Part shown: piece by piece, positions 47,995-57,973 of the stretch
Numbering within the stretch: the first letter of the stretch is position 1
Layout of the letters: each line of letters begins with the position of its first letter
Origin: Prevotella herbatica
GTDB taxonomy: Bacteria > Bacteroidota > Bacteroidia > Bacteroidales > Bacteroidaceae
Length of the DNA stretch: 64,000 nt
Reading direction: 5' to 3'
NCBI RefSeq assembly: GCF_017347605.1
Contig: NZ_AP024484.1
Location: forward strand, 3,238,501-3,302,500
Position numbers and translations under genes: made by a program
Notes under the pieces: generated by a model
Told to the model about the DNA's origin: nothing
The model's input: the letters and a program-made list of their open reading frames with translations, nothing else
Databases searched by the model: none

Positions 47995-48765
47995 ATGAAT
48001 CAAATTAGTCCACTTGCCTTTGTTCATCCTGAGGCAAAATTAGGAGATAATAATATTATTGGACCGTTCTGTTATATTGACCGTGATACCGTCATCGGTG
48101 ATAACAATATATTTCAGAACAGTGTAACAGTAAATGTTGGTGCACGAATTGGTAATGGAAATGAGATTTTCCCAGGTGCCAGCATTTCAACAAAACCTCA
48201 GGATTTAAAATTCGCTGGAGAGATTACAACGTGTCAAGTTGGTGACAACAATAGCATACGTGAAAATGTAACAATTTCAAGAGGAACTGCTTCAAAAGAA
48301 ACAACCATCGTTGGAAGCAACAACTTGCTTATGGAAAATATGCATGTTGCTCATGATTGCTTGTTGGGAAATGGTTTGATAATCGGAAATTCAACCAAAC
48401 TTGCAGGTGAAGTTACCATTGATGATAATGCGATCGTAAGTGCAGCAATATTATGTCATCAGTTCTGCCACATCGGTGGATATGTAATGATTCAAGGTGG
48501 AAGTCGTTTCTCTCAAGACATACCTCCATACATTATAGCAGGAAAATTCCCTGTGAAATATTGTGGATTAAATCTTATTGGACTTAGAAGAAGAGGATTC
48601 AGCAATGAGTTGATAGAGCATATTCATTCAGCTTACAGACTGTTATATTCAAAAGGTATTATATCAGAAGGTATTGATGAAATAAAGAATAACCTACAAA
48701 TTACTCCTGAAATCCAATATATAATAGATTTTGTAGAAACATCTAAACGAGGCATTATCAGATAG
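47995..48765 (+). CDS. lpxA: UDP-N-acetylglucosamine O-acyltransferase
   Basis: First step of lipid A synthesis. 256 residues: a left-handed beta helix (IGPFCYIDRDTVIGDNN onwards) with catalytic His in MHVAHDCLLGN, and a C-terminal helical domain (GLRRRGFSNELIEHIHSAYRL). The stop codon abuts the miaA start. Confidence 0.94.
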   Translation: MNQISPLAFVHPEAKLGDNNIIGPFCYIDRDTVIGDNNIFQNSVTVNVGARIGNGNEIFPGASISTKPQDLKFAGEITTCQVGDNNSIRENVTISRGTASKETTIVGSNNLLMENMHVAHDCLLGNGLIIGNSTKLAGEVTIDDNAIVSAAILCHQFCHIGGYVMIQGGSRFSQDIPPYIIAGKFPVKYCGLNLIGLRRRGFSNELIEHIHSAYRLLYSKGIISEGIDEIKNNLQITPEIQYIIDFVETSKRGIIR

Positions 48766-49665
48766 ATGAAAACTCTCGTTGTTGTTCTTGGACCTACTGG
48801 CGTTGGAAAGACTGAATTATGTCTGAACATCGCCAAACATCTAGAATCGCCTATTATTAATGCAGATTCTAGACAGATATTTGCCGAGATGCCCATTGGT
48901 ACTGCGGCTCCAACTCAAGAACAACAACGTGAGGTTTTACATTATTTTGTTGGTAATCACAGCGTTACTGATTACTATAGCGCAGCCATGTTTGAAGAGG
49001 ATGCTATAAGTATTATAGAAGAACTCTTCAAAGATAAACACGATAGTTTGTTAATGTCAGGTGGAAGCATGATGTATATTGATGCCGTTTGTAAAGGTAT
49101 TGATGATATCCCCACTGTAGATGACGTTACTAGAGAAAAATTACAGCATGATTTTGAAGAAAATGGGTTGGAAAAACTCGTTGAGCAATTAAAAGTATTG
49201 GATCCTGAGCATTGGAATATTGTAGATAAGAAAAATCCACGCAGGGTAATACATGCTTTGGAAATTTGTTTAATGACCGGGAAAACATATACATCTTTTA
49301 GAAGGAACAAAAACAAAAAACGACCATTTAATATTTTAAAAATCGGGTTAAACCGAGATAGAGAAGAGTTATATGAAAGAATCAATAAACGCGTTTTAGA
49401 TATGATTGACGCTGGGCTCATTGATGAAGTTTCTAAACTATATAACTTTCGCAATTTAAATTCTCTCAACACTGTAGGATATAAGGAAATTCTTGATTAT
49501 TTGGACGGACTTCTCACTGTTGATGAAGCTATAAGACAAATTCAATCAAACACTCGAAGATACATGCGCAAGCAACTGACATGGTTCAAACGTGATGATA
49601 CGATTAAATGGTTTGACCCAGACAACGTTGAAGAAATTTTAAAATACATAGATAAAAACGTGTAA
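48766..49665 (+). CDS. miaA: tRNA dimethylallyltransferase
   Basis: Adds dimethylallyl to A37 of tRNAs reading UNN codons. 299 residues. P-loop GPTGVGKTE at the N-terminus; [26 protein letters not shown] and [10 protein letters not shown] are family motifs. It starts directly after the lpxA stop codon. Confidence 0.93.
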   Translation: MKTLVVVLGPTGVGKTELCLNIAKHLESPIINADSRQIFAEMPIGTAAPTQEQQREVLHYFVGNHSVTDYYSAAMFEEDAISIIEELFKDKHDSLLMSGGSMMYIDAVCKGIDDIPTVDDVTREKLQHDFEENGLEKLVEQLKVLDPEHWNIVDKKNPRRVIHALEICLMTGKTYTSFRRNKNKKRPFNILKIGLNRDREELYERINKRVLDMIDAGLIDEVSKLYNFRNLNSLNTVGYKEILDYLDGLLTVDEAIRQIQSNTRRYMRKQLTWFKRDDTIKWFDPDNVEEILKYIDKNV

Positions 49666-49715
49666 ATATTAATTTATTTATTACATTTGCACCATAAAAA
49701 GATAATTATAGAATT

Positions 49716-52268
49716 ATGAATAAGATAAAGAGATTATTTAAATGGAGTCTGCGTCGTGCTCACGATTTCTGGCCGTGGTACAAATCCCTATATAAAGGGC
49801 GCGCTTGGTATACTAAGACTGTTGTAGGCTTCCTTTCATGTATTATTGCATTCATTATCTATCTCGGTATGGTAGATGTGAACTTTCTTTGGTTGTTTGG
49901 TAAATCACCAGGCTATTTTTCTGGTATTCTAGATCCAGAAACCAGTGAGGCTTCTGAAATTTACAGTGCAGACGGTAAACTTATCGGTAAATATTTTAAT
50001 GAGAATCGAACTCCTGTCAAATATGAAGAAGTAAATCCCAAATTCTTTAAGGCTTTAGTAGATACTGAGGACGAACGTTTCTACAAGCACATGGGTATAG
50101 ACCCTATTGGATTATTTGGTGCTGTGAAAGATGCTATATTACATCATGATGGCCGTGGAGCATCTACGATTACTCAGCAGCTTGCCAAAAATATGTTCCG
50201 TGTGAGATCACAATACTCTGCTGGACTTTTGGGAAGAATACCTGGATTGAAAATCCTTGTTGTTAAGAGTAAGGAATGGATTATTGCAACGAAACTGGAG
50301 ACAGTATATTCTAAGAAAGAGATTATAACAATGTATGCTAATACAGTTGATTTTGGATCAAATTCTTATGGAATCAAAACTGCTGCCAAAACGTATTATA
50401 ATACTACACCTAGAAATCTTAGCACTGATCAAGTTGCAGTATTAGTAGGAATGCTGAAGGCAACATCATACTATAATCCAAGGACTAATCCTGAGAATTG
50501 TATTAAAAGACGTAACACAGTGCTAAACAACATGGTAACTCATGGTGATTTAAGTCGCACTGAAATGGATTCTTTAAAGGAGTTACCAATAAAGCTTGAC
50601 TTTAAGATTGAAGAAAATTATGATGGTCAGGCAAAGTACTTCCGTGAAGCAATTGCAACTTATCTAAAGAGTTGGTGTGAAGAAAATGGTTATGACCTCT
50701 ACTCTAGCGGTTTAAAAATATATACTACTGTTGATTCGCGTATGCAAAAATATGCTGAAGAAGCTGCCCAAAAGCAGATGAAACAAGTTCAGCAGAATTT
50801 TAATCACCATTGGGATATATATCGCAATCAAACTTCCAATTGGATGCGGCAAGAACCTTGGCAAGATGAAAATCATAAGGTTATTCCTAATTTTATACAG
50901 AACATAGCGCAGCATCAACCTTTTTATAAAGCTTTGTTGACTCGTTTCCCGCATAACCCAGACTCTGTGAATTACTATTACAAAGAATGGAAACATCCGG
51001 TGAAAGTGTTTGATTATGATAAGGGAGAAGTTACTAAGATAATGACTTCTGAAGATTCAATCAAATATATGACAACATTTATGCACTGTGCTTTTGTTGC
51101 CATGGAGCCACAGTCAGGAGCCGTAAAAGCATGGGTTGGTGACATAAATTTCAACTCTTGGAAATATGACAAGGTTACAGCCATGCGTCAACCTGGTTCT
51201 ACGTTTAAGCTCTTTGTTTATACAGAGGCAATGAATCAAGGACTTACACCATGTGACAAGCGCAGAGATGAATACATTTCCATGCAAGTATATGATAAGT
51301 TAAAGCACAAGGTTGTTACTTGGACACCAGGTAATGCGAATGGTTCTTTCAGTGGAGATTCAATGCCTTTGAAGAGCGCTTTTGCAAAAAGTGTCAATTC
51401 AGTTGCAGTACGTCTGGGACAAGAAATGGGCATTAAACGTATCATAGAAACAGCCAAGAAAATGGGTATCAATAGCCCTCTTGATGATGCACCTTCGTTA
51501 GCATTAGGATCAAGTGATGTGAATCTTCTTGAAATGGCAGATGCATATTGCGTTGTAGCTGACAATGGTAAACATCATGACCCTGTATTGGTTACAAGAA
51601 TTGTTGATAAAGATGGCAATGAAGTTTATGTTGGACCAACAAAGAGCGAGCAAGTTATACCTTATAAGAGTGCTTTCTTGATGCAGCAGATGTTGCAGGG
51701 AGGTATGCGTGAACCAGGAGGTACATCACAATCTCTATGGGGATATGTAGGTGACTATCGAGATACTGAATTTGGTGGTAAGACAGGAACAAGTAACAAT
51801 CACTCTGATGCGTGGTTTATGGGCGTAAGTCCTAAGCTTGTTGTGGGTGCATGGGTTGGTGGAGAATATCGATGTATCCACTTCCGAACGGGAGCTTTAG
51901 GACAAGGATCGCGAACGGCGTTGCCAATTTGCGGTTATTTCTTACAAGCACTCTTTAAAGATCCTGCATTCCAGCATTATCATGGTAAGTTTGATAAACC
52001 GCATGATGACGACATTACAAGAGACATGTACACATGCCAGAGTTATTATCAACCTGTTAAGAAAGATACAGCACGGCGTGATAGTGTGATCACTGATGAG
52101 GAAGTACTTTTAGATGAAAATGGAAATCCAATTACTGGAAATTCCGAGTCAGATGACGAAAGCACAACTCCAAAGACAAGTAAGTCTACCGATAAGGCTA
52201 TTAAATCGGTTGAGCCAAAAAAGAAGCATAAGGCTACTGAACAACAAGTGAATCTTGATAACTTGTAA
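49716..52268 (+). CDS. Class A penicillin-binding protein 1A
   Basis: Bifunctional peptidoglycan synthase, 850 residues. Short cytoplasmic part, membrane span at about 33-56, glycosyltransferase domain with VDTEDERFYKHMGIDPIG and GASTITQQLAKN, then the transpeptidase with active Ser in PGSTFK, SVNS and KTGTSNN. An acidic/Ser-Thr tail follows. TACATTTG at 49682-49689 may be its -7 box. Confidence 0.93.
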   Translation: MNKIKRLFKWSLRRAHDFWPWYKSLYKGRAWYTKTVVGFLSCIIAFIIYLGMVDVNFLWLFGKSPGYFSGILDPETSEASEIYSADGKLIGKYFNENRTPVKYEEVNPKFFKALVDTEDERFYKHMGIDPIGLFGAVKDAILHHDGRGASTITQQLAKNMFRVRSQYSAGLLGRIPGLKILVVKSKEWIIATKLETVYSKKEIITMYANTVDFGSNSYGIKTAAKTYYNTTPRNLSTDQVAVLVGMLKATSYYNPRTNPENCIKRRNTVLNNMVTHGDLSRTEMDSLKELPIKLDFKIEENYDGQAKYFREAIATYLKSWCEENGYDLYSSGLKIYTTVDSRMQKYAEEAAQKQMKQVQQNFNHHWDIYRNQTSNWMRQEPWQDENHKVIPNFIQNIAQHQPFYKALLTRFPHNPDSVNYYYKEWKHPVKVFDYDKGEVTKIMTSEDSIKYMTTFMHCAFVAMEPQSGAVKAWVGDINFNSWKYDKVTAMRQPGSTFKLFVYTEAMNQGLTPCDKRRDEYISMQVYDKLKHKVVTWTPGNANGSFSGDSMPLKSAFAKSVNSVAVRLGQEMGIKRIIETAKKMGINSPLDDAPSLALGSSDVNLLEMADAYCVVADNGKHHDPVLVTRIVDKDGNEVYVGPTKSEQVIPYKSAFLMQQMLQGGMREPGGTSQSLWGYVGDYRDTEFGGKTGTSNNHSDAWFMGVSPKLVVGAWVGGEYRCIHFRTGALGQGSRTALPICGYFLQALFKDPAFQHYHGKFDKPHDDDITRDMYTCQSYYQPVKKDTARRDSVITDEEVLLDENGNPITGNSESDDESTTPKTSKSTDKAIKSVEPKKKHKATEQQVNLDNL

Positions 52269-52321
52269 ATAATATATTTAAAATAAAAAATATAGAAAAC
52301 ATAGATATTAATAATCTGGAG

Positions 52322-54016
52322 TTGCAGAATGCGCTCCAGATTATTAATTTTACCCATCGCTCACTTTTCTTAACAGGAAAGGCAGGGACGGGTAAATCTA
52401 CTTTTTTGCGTTATATTGCAAATACTACAAAAAAGAAACATATAATACTTGCACCTACTGGAATCGCAGCAATCAATGCTGGAGGAACAACGCTGCATAG
52501 TTTTTTTAAGTTGCCATTCTATCCTTTACTTCCTGATGATGTTAAGTTTTCTATAAGAAATATACGTAATACATTAAAGTATAATTCTGAGAAAATAAAA
52601 CTTATCCAAGAGGTTGAACTAATCATTATTGATGAAATCAGTATGGTTAGATCTGATATCATCGATTTCATTGATAAAGTATTACGCATATACTGTAGAA
52701 ACATGAGAGAGCCATTTGGTGGAAAGCAAATGCTCTTTGTTGGTGACATATACCAGCTAGAACCCGTTTTAAAAGAGGAAGAATGGAAAATCTTACAACC
52801 CTATTATCCATCTAAATTCTTCTTTGATGCAAAGATATTCCGTAGTTTCCAACTAATATCTATTGAATTAAAAAAAGTATATAGACAAACCGATCCATTG
52901 TTTATTGATATTCTTGATCGCATCCGCACTTCAAACATTAAAAAAGCAGACTTGGATGTCTTAAATAAACGAGTAGGCAAAGAACTCGATGAAAAAGATT
53001 CCAGTCTTGCTATTACTTTATCAACAAGAAGAGACACTGTAGATTTCATCAATAATGAGAAGCTGAAGCTGATTGATGAAGAACCTACCATGTTTTATGG
53101 CATCATAAATGGTGAGTTCCCACAAAGTAGCCTCCCCACTCCAATTGAACTTGAACTTAAACTTGGCGCTCAAATTCTGTTCGTAAAAAATGATATTAAG
53201 AAGCGTTGGGTAAATGGCACGTTAGGTACTGTTATAGGCCTTGACAGTGCTGAGGATGGTTATATATTGATCAGAACAGAGAATGGCGACGATGTCGAGG
53301 TAGAACAGGAAATTTGGAGTAACGTAAAATATACCTTTAATGCCAAAGAAAAGAAGATTGAAGAAGATGAAATTGGCACATACAGACAATTTCCACTTAG
53401 ACTTGCATGGGCAATAACGGTACACAAAAGTCAAGGATTGACATTTTCCCGAGTAAAAATTGATTTTACGGGTGGCGTGTTTGCAGGTGGACAAGCTTAC
53501 GTAGCGCTATCCAGATGCACATCAATGGAAGGTATTAGCCTGAAGGAACCTATAAGGTGGGAAGATATTTTCATTAGAAAAGAAGTTGTTAACTTTGCCA
53601 AGGGATATAATGACGATGTTATACTCAACACCGCCTTAAAACAAAGCAAAGCAGACAAGCAATACCATGATACTGTCATAGCTTTTGACGATGGAAACAT
53701 GCAGTCAGCACTAGACAATTTCTTTCTTGCAATACATAGCAGATATGATATTGAGAAGCCGTCAGTCATAAGGTATATTCGTAAAAAGTTGAATATAATC
53801 AACGAATTGAAAAAACAAAACGAGGTATTGGCTGACAACATAAAAAAGAGAGAGAAATTTCTTAAGAAACTTGCTGTTGAATATGTCATCATGGCTAAAG
53901 AATGTGAAGCTGCAAATATGAAAGAAGCTGCTATTAAAAATTATCAAAAAGCCCTTGAACTATATCCAACCATATCTGAGGCTAAGAAAAAATTGACTAA
54001 ATTAATGAATGAATAA
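52322..54016 (+). CDS. Pif1-like (SF1B) DNA helicase with TPR-like C-terminus
   Basis: Superfamily 1B helicase of at least 564 residues. Walker A is GKAGTGKST, Walker B IIIDEISM; the later motif ITVHKSQGLTF is the RecD/Pif1 motif V/VI region (YVALSRCT). The C-terminal part (about 430-564) is coiled and contains a TPR-like unit (KEAAIKNYQKALELYP). The start is uncertain: TTG 52322 is the first usual codon, but the conserved-looking NLELQNALQ reads through CTG 52316 and earlier, and the frame is open back to 52262. Confidence 0.82.
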   Translation: MQNALQIINFTHRSLFLTGKAGTGKSTFLRYIANTTKKKHIILAPTGIAAINAGGTTLHSFFKLPFYPLLPDDVKFSIRNIRNTLKYNSEKIKLIQEVELIIIDEISMVRSDIIDFIDKVLRIYCRNMREPFGGKQMLFVGDIYQLEPVLKEEEWKILQPYYPSKFFFDAKIFRSFQLISIELKKVYRQTDPLFIDILDRIRTSNIKKADLDVLNKRVGKELDEKDSSLAITLSTRRDTVDFINNEKLKLIDEEPTMFYGIINGEFPQSSLPTPIELELKLGAQILFVKNDIKKRWVNGTLGTVIGLDSAEDGYILIRTENGDDVEVEQEIWSNVKYTFNAKEKKIEEDEIGTYRQFPLRLAWAITVHKSQGLTFSRVKIDFTGGVFAGGQAYVALSRCTSMEGISLKEPIRWEDIFIRKEVVNFAKGYNDDVILNTALKQSKADKQYHDTVIAFDDGNMQSALDNFFLAIHSRYDIEKPSVIRYIRKKLNIINELKKQNEVLADNIKKREKFLKKLAVEYVIMAKECEAANMKEAAIKNYQKALELYPTISEAKKKLTKLMNE

Positions 54017-54035
54017 AAAATAAGGTCAAAAAAAT

Positions 54036-54066
54036 TTTGATATCTCTTTCCTTTCTCTTACCTTTG
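54036..54066 (+). promoter_or_regulatory. Promoter for 148-residue acidic protein gene
   Basis: TTTG at 54036-54039 and TACCTTTG at 54059-54066 with a 19-bp spacer, ending 21 bases before ATG 54088. It shows that the longer frame from 54037 is not translated from its upstream ATG. Confidence 0.8.
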
Positions 54067-54087
54067 CTAACAATTAAATTATCAAAT

Positions 54088-54534
54088 ATGAAACCAACAG
54101 AACAGACCACTCAGCAGATCGAGAGATTCATCCATAAAATAGCTCAGAAGTTTCCTGAGAATGAAGATCCTTCATTATTAACTGATATACATATTATTGT
54201 CAGTCAGGATAGTGGTGAGATGCTTGCTTTTGATGATGATGATGTGGAAATTACTCGTTGTGTTGTTGAGCAGTGGATTGAGAATAAAGATGATGATTTT
54301 TATGATCAGATAACAAATATCTTCCGCTCTATTTTACATGATAATAGTAAAATAGTTGATAACTTTGGTTTATTGAAGCCATATAGCTTTGTGCTTGAAA
54401 ATGATGACAACGAAAACATCGCAGAACTATACCTTGCTGATGATGAAACTGTTATTCTTGGAGGTGATTTAATGGAAGGTTTAAACCAAGATTTGGATGA
54501 CTTCCTTGATAATTTGATTAAAGAACGTGATTAA
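54088..54534 (+). CDS. Small acidic conserved protein, unknown function
   Basis: 148 residues from ATG 54088, rich in Asp/Glu and without signal peptide or membrane span. Begins KPTEQTTQQIERFIHKIAQK and has a beta-rich centre (DIHIIVSQDSGEMLAF) with a strongly acidic end (DLDDFLDNLIKE). Not recognised. A perfect promoter supports it as a real single gene. No terminator was found after it. Confidence 0.6.
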   Translation: MKPTEQTTQQIERFIHKIAQKFPENEDPSLLTDIHIIVSQDSGEMLAFDDDDVEITRCVVEQWIENKDDDFYDQITNIFRSILHDNSKIVDNFGLLKPYSFVLENDDNENIAELYLADDETVILGGDLMEGLNQDLDDFLDNLIKERD

Positions 54535-54873
54535 AGGTTGATTTGTTATTTGAGAATTTTAAAGTTAACTTTTTCTTTTGGCGATTTTCATTAACACTAT
54601 GACTGTTGGTTAGTAATCCAATTACTTTGTGCATTAAAATATTTCTTTGACTAAGAAAAGGAGGCACTTGGAGTTCTCAAAACCTTTATTCTCCCCTATC
54701 AAAAGGTATTAGCAATATTATAGTTCATAATAATATTAATTTGTAAACTTTTGTTTCGTCGATTAAATACGTTATATTTCGCTGATAAAGTAGCCGGCAA
54801 AGGCGAAAGCTACTTGATAAAGTAAAAAGATTCATTGCTAATTTAGCAGGTAAACCCTCCCCAAATTGAAAAA
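54535..54873. other. Intergenic stretch before repeat copy B
   Basis: No gene is seen. At 54788-54815 a 7-bp stem (AAGTAGC/GCTACTT) is flanked by two direct TGATAAAGTA copies (54783-54792 and 54815-54824). Otherwise A/T-rich. Confidence 0.5.
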
Positions 54874-55571
54874 GTTTCCAGAAAAAAAGAAAAATTACCT
54901 ACACTACCTACATTTTTGACGTAAACCATTAATAGTCAATAGATTAAGGCATGTATAAGAGTGCCTTTTCCTACATCTTTCCTACATGATTCCTACATTT
55001 TAAGCACGTATTTGTACTTAAAACGGTGAATTTTGTCCCAATCTCAATACGAAAGTCGCTTTTGTTTCTTGGACCATTAGTTCATATTTTCATCAGTAAC
55101 GCAAATCTGAATGGTGCCCTTCATAAGAAATATAAATACAGGAATCTCATTTATCTTTGTAAATGTAATATAGCAACCAAACTAATTTGTAAATACATTT
55201 CACCATATCAATCTTTTCAGTAAAGGATTTCAGAATATGTAATGTCTATCAGTATCAGTTTTTAGAAATGTATAGTGTTTCAGTATGCATAACTACGAAT
55301 ATGTATACAGATTCTATCATAGTCAAAATGCATAAAGCGCAACGAGAATAAAATCGCCTTTTTCGGAGCGCCTTTGAGTGATTAGACCCTAATCACTCGG
55401 TAAAGCATGTAGGACAACAGAGTGATTAGGGCCTAATCACTCCCTAAAATGTATAAGAACGGACTCTTATACATTAGCTAACGTATTGTATAACAATGCG
55501 TTTCGACAAATCATGTAGGAAACAGCACTAAAAACTCAAAAAAAACTTTTTTTTGTTGATGTAGGTAGGGC
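54874..55571. repeat. Long non-coding repeat, copy B
   Basis: Second copy of the sequence at 18580-19275, same orientation. CCTACA at 54898 and 54907, then an 11-bp-phased set at 54970, 54981 and 54992; TGTAGG at 55408, 55514 and 55560. Inverted repeats at 55376-55398, 55420-55442 and 55448-55475 hold the same spacings (44 and 28) as in copy A. The last inverted repeat is perfect here (AATGTATAAG/CTTATACATT). It marks the edge between the core run and the accessory region; 55572-55764 shows nothing clear. Confidence 0.85.
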
Positions 55572-55764
55572 TTATTGATGTTTTTTGGCTGCCAAAAACC
55601 TCTCGAAATATGGGTATTCCACAGATTTGTTAATATAAAGCAGTTATGTATATGATGCTTGTTATTCTTAACACGGGCGTGCAATATTCCTCTGCACATA
55701 ACTTAGCTGGAATGTCTCCTGAATATGCTTCGTTTAGTTTAGCAACTCTTATCTAATAAAGTTA

Positions 55765-55792
55765 GAAAAAAAAAGGTAGAATTACTCCTACC
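55765..55792 (-). terminator. Terminator of the small minus-strand gene
   Basis: On the minus strand GGTAG, eight bases, CTACC, followed by nine or ten T (55774-55765). It lies 16 bases after the stop of the 59-residue gene. Confidence 0.65.
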
Positions 55793-55807
55793 CTCTTCTG
55801 AATATAA

Positions 55808-55987
55808 CTAAATTTCTTTTTTTTCAATTACCTCAAAAGGCTTTCCGCGTAGCTGACACGATAAAGAATGTTCTATAGAATAACATCTATCAGCTTCTGA
55901 TAAACAGGGAAGGTCATTCATTGAAACAAAATGATCACTTATTAAGCCTTCGGATTTAATCCGACATACATATTTTTTTTCCTTCAT
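55808..55987 (-). CDS. 59-residue small protein, unknown function
   Basis: A short frame from ATG 55987 to TAG 55808: begins MKEKKYVCRIKSEGLISDHF, then four cysteines overall and a KPFEVIEKKEI end. The arguments for it being real are a downstream terminator, a -7 match TATATTTG (minus strand, 56184-56177) about 190 bases upstream, and low-bias but sensible amino acids. Cys spacing (8, 28, 35, 44) is not a standard zinc knuckle. Could be a toxin-antitoxin or phage-type small protein; nothing shows which. Confidence 0.45.
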   Translation of the reverse strand: MKEKKYVCRIKSEGLISDHFVSMNDLPCLSEADRCYSIEHSLSCQLRGKPFEVIEKKEI

Positions 55988-56640
55988 GTTGCTATTTTTA
56001 AAAGTTTTAAATTAAATCAATATTCACTGTAAAATATAATGGGACCAGCTCTAATCGTTATAGTAGAGATTAGAAACTTGTGTAATCTAATAAATTGTAT
56101 TAAATATGTCATAATTATATCTTTTTAAAATTAAAAAATGATACAATTCTGACGCTTTGGTTCTGATTGAATGGTGCAAATATAATACAATTTCAACCAA
56201 GTTGTTCTATTTTTGATTAACTCTTAACAAAAATTACCATAAGTTCTTTTAGATCAAAAAAATTATTTTTTAATAGGTATTTGCATAAATATGACATACT
56301 CGTTATTGAAGCATATAATATTTATTGTAAATATGACAAACTTGTTGGTAACAAAAGCTGTATCTGCAGGAACTTGTTTAAGAGACTGTTTATATACTGT
56401 ATACATACCAAGCGAAAGGATAATCTGCAAACAGACAAATAGTTAGAATATTTACTACTATTTTGGATATATATATACAGATAGTAAAGCTAGTTGTTTT
56501 ATTTACATACCAACCCTTTCTGCATAATGCCACTTATCTTGAGTTGAAACAAAACTTTTGACTAGTTTGTTAAAATAGTATTTACTATAATCCATAATAT
56601 TTAGTTAATTGATATTATCAATATAAAATATTATCACTAG
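55988..56640. other. Intergenic leader and A/T-rich stretch
   Basis: Between the small gene and the IS element. It holds a hairpin CTAATC/GATTAG at 56052-56075, the tentative -7 box at 56177-56184, and a possible 51-codon frame at 56291-56446 without supporting signals. Nothing else stands out. Confidence 0.4.
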
Positions 56641-57947
56641 TGTCTCTTAATTATTTGTAAAATATATGTTTATATCTCTCATTCACAATAAATTAGCTGT
56701 TTAAAAAACCGTCCGGGCTTTGAAATTTTTACCTTTGCGGTCGAATTCAAATCACCGCATATATGAATGTTGGACAATACATCTTCACACAGATTACCTC
56801 GTTTCTGCCACAGCGCCAATTCAGGCGCATCGTTCAGAAATACAACGATCGGACTCAAGGTTGGTCGCTTTCTCATTGGAATCACATGCTGGTTCTTTTG
56901 TTTGGGCAGCTTATAGGTTGCTGCAGTCTGAGAGAACTCACAGATATCACAATTGCACATGGTAAGAAATCGTTTTTCCTCGGGTTTGGTAAAAAAGCTG
57001 TCAATCGTCAGATACTGTCCAAGGCTAACTCCATCAGAGATCATCGAATATTCGAAGAATTTGCCTTTTATATGGTGTCCATCGCTCAGAACCTGCGTCT
57101 CACGAAAGACTTCGAACTTCATGGCAGATTTTATGCAGTTGACTCCACAACTATCGACCTCTGTATGTCTATATTTAGATGGGCTAAATTCCGAAGCACC
57201 AAGTCTGGCATTAAAATCCACACGCAGGTTGATATCGTTACCGAGATTCCAGTATTCTACAGAATCACCAATGCGGTCATCCACGATGTCAACGCAATGG
57301 ACTGGATCACTTATGAGCCTAACGCCTGCTATGTCTTTGACAGAGGTTACTTTGACCTGGCAAGACTCTATGCAATCCACAGCTCTATGGCTTTCTTCAT
57401 CATCCGTGAAAAACGTAGACCTGAATATGAAATTGTGGATGGGGAAGAACTTCTTGATGGAGAGGATAATGTTCTTTATGATCAGACCGTACGATTCACA
57501 GGTAAGAGGAATAAGTCCAACTATCCAGGTGCTATCAGACGTATTGTTTACTTTGCACCAGACCTGCAACGAACCTTTACTTACTACCAAATAACTTCTA
57601 TCTTGCTGCCAAGATTATTGCCAGGCTTTATCGCTACAGATGGCAAGTTGAGCTATTCTTCAAATGGGTCAAGCAGCATCTTCGTGTCAAAACCTTCTGG
57701 GGAGAGTCCGAGAATGCTGTTAGAATCCAAATCCATGTGGCAATCATCACGTATTGCCTTATTGGAATCATTGAGAGGAGGCTCAACCTCAATCGCCCAA
57801 TCGTTCAAATCATGCGAATACTCTGCAGTGCGTTGCTCCTCTAAGAGGACATTGCTGAACTGTTCTTCCACTCTGAAGAAGAGGAGGAGCCGTCCGATGG
57901 ACAGTTAGAAATTGACTTTCATTTTGATTAACATTAATTAAGAGACA
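56641..57947 (+). mobile_element. IS4-family insertion sequence, 1307 bp, transposase decayed
   Basis: Perfect 13-bp terminal inverted repeats (TGTCTCTTAATTA) at 56641-56653 and 57935-57947, flanked by direct CTAG (56637-56640 and 57948-57951) that fits a 4-bp target duplication. The transposase of the DUF4372/IS4 type lies inside. Intact ends with a broken gene imply recent inactivation or dependence on a partner copy. Confidence 0.85.
56763..57931 (+). pseudogene. IS4-family transposase, frameshifted and interrupted
   Basis: DUF4372 N-domain (VGQYIFTQITSFLP), then a DDE transposase: Asp in YAVDSTTIDL, Asp in CYVFDRGYFDLARL, and the Y-x2-R-x3-E-x6-K signature YRYRWQVELFFKWVK. The last lies in a different frame: a frameshift near 57583-57591 separates it from the first part. 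A TAA at 57842-57844 then interrupts the shifted frame before the last 29 codons (EDIAELFFHSEEEE). The catalytic Glu cannot be made without frameshifting, so the gene is most likely dead. Confidence 0.85.
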
Positions 57948-57973
57948 CTAGTGAAATGTTATTTTATTGAAAA

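Noticed and set aside
55026-55223. A 65-codon frame within repeat copy B
   Set aside because: It has no start in copy A and differs in frame; judged chance.
56291-56446. A 51-codon plus-strand frame between small gene and IS
   Set aside because: No promoter match, terminator or protein-like pattern.
57583-57591. Programmed frameshift in the IS transposase
   Set aside because: No slippery heptamer or stimulatory hairpin is seen, and a later stop codon also breaks the gene, so decay is the simpler reading.
56679-57594. Long alternative frames on both strands of the IS
   Set aside because: They overlap the DDE transposase frame, and lack its motifs.
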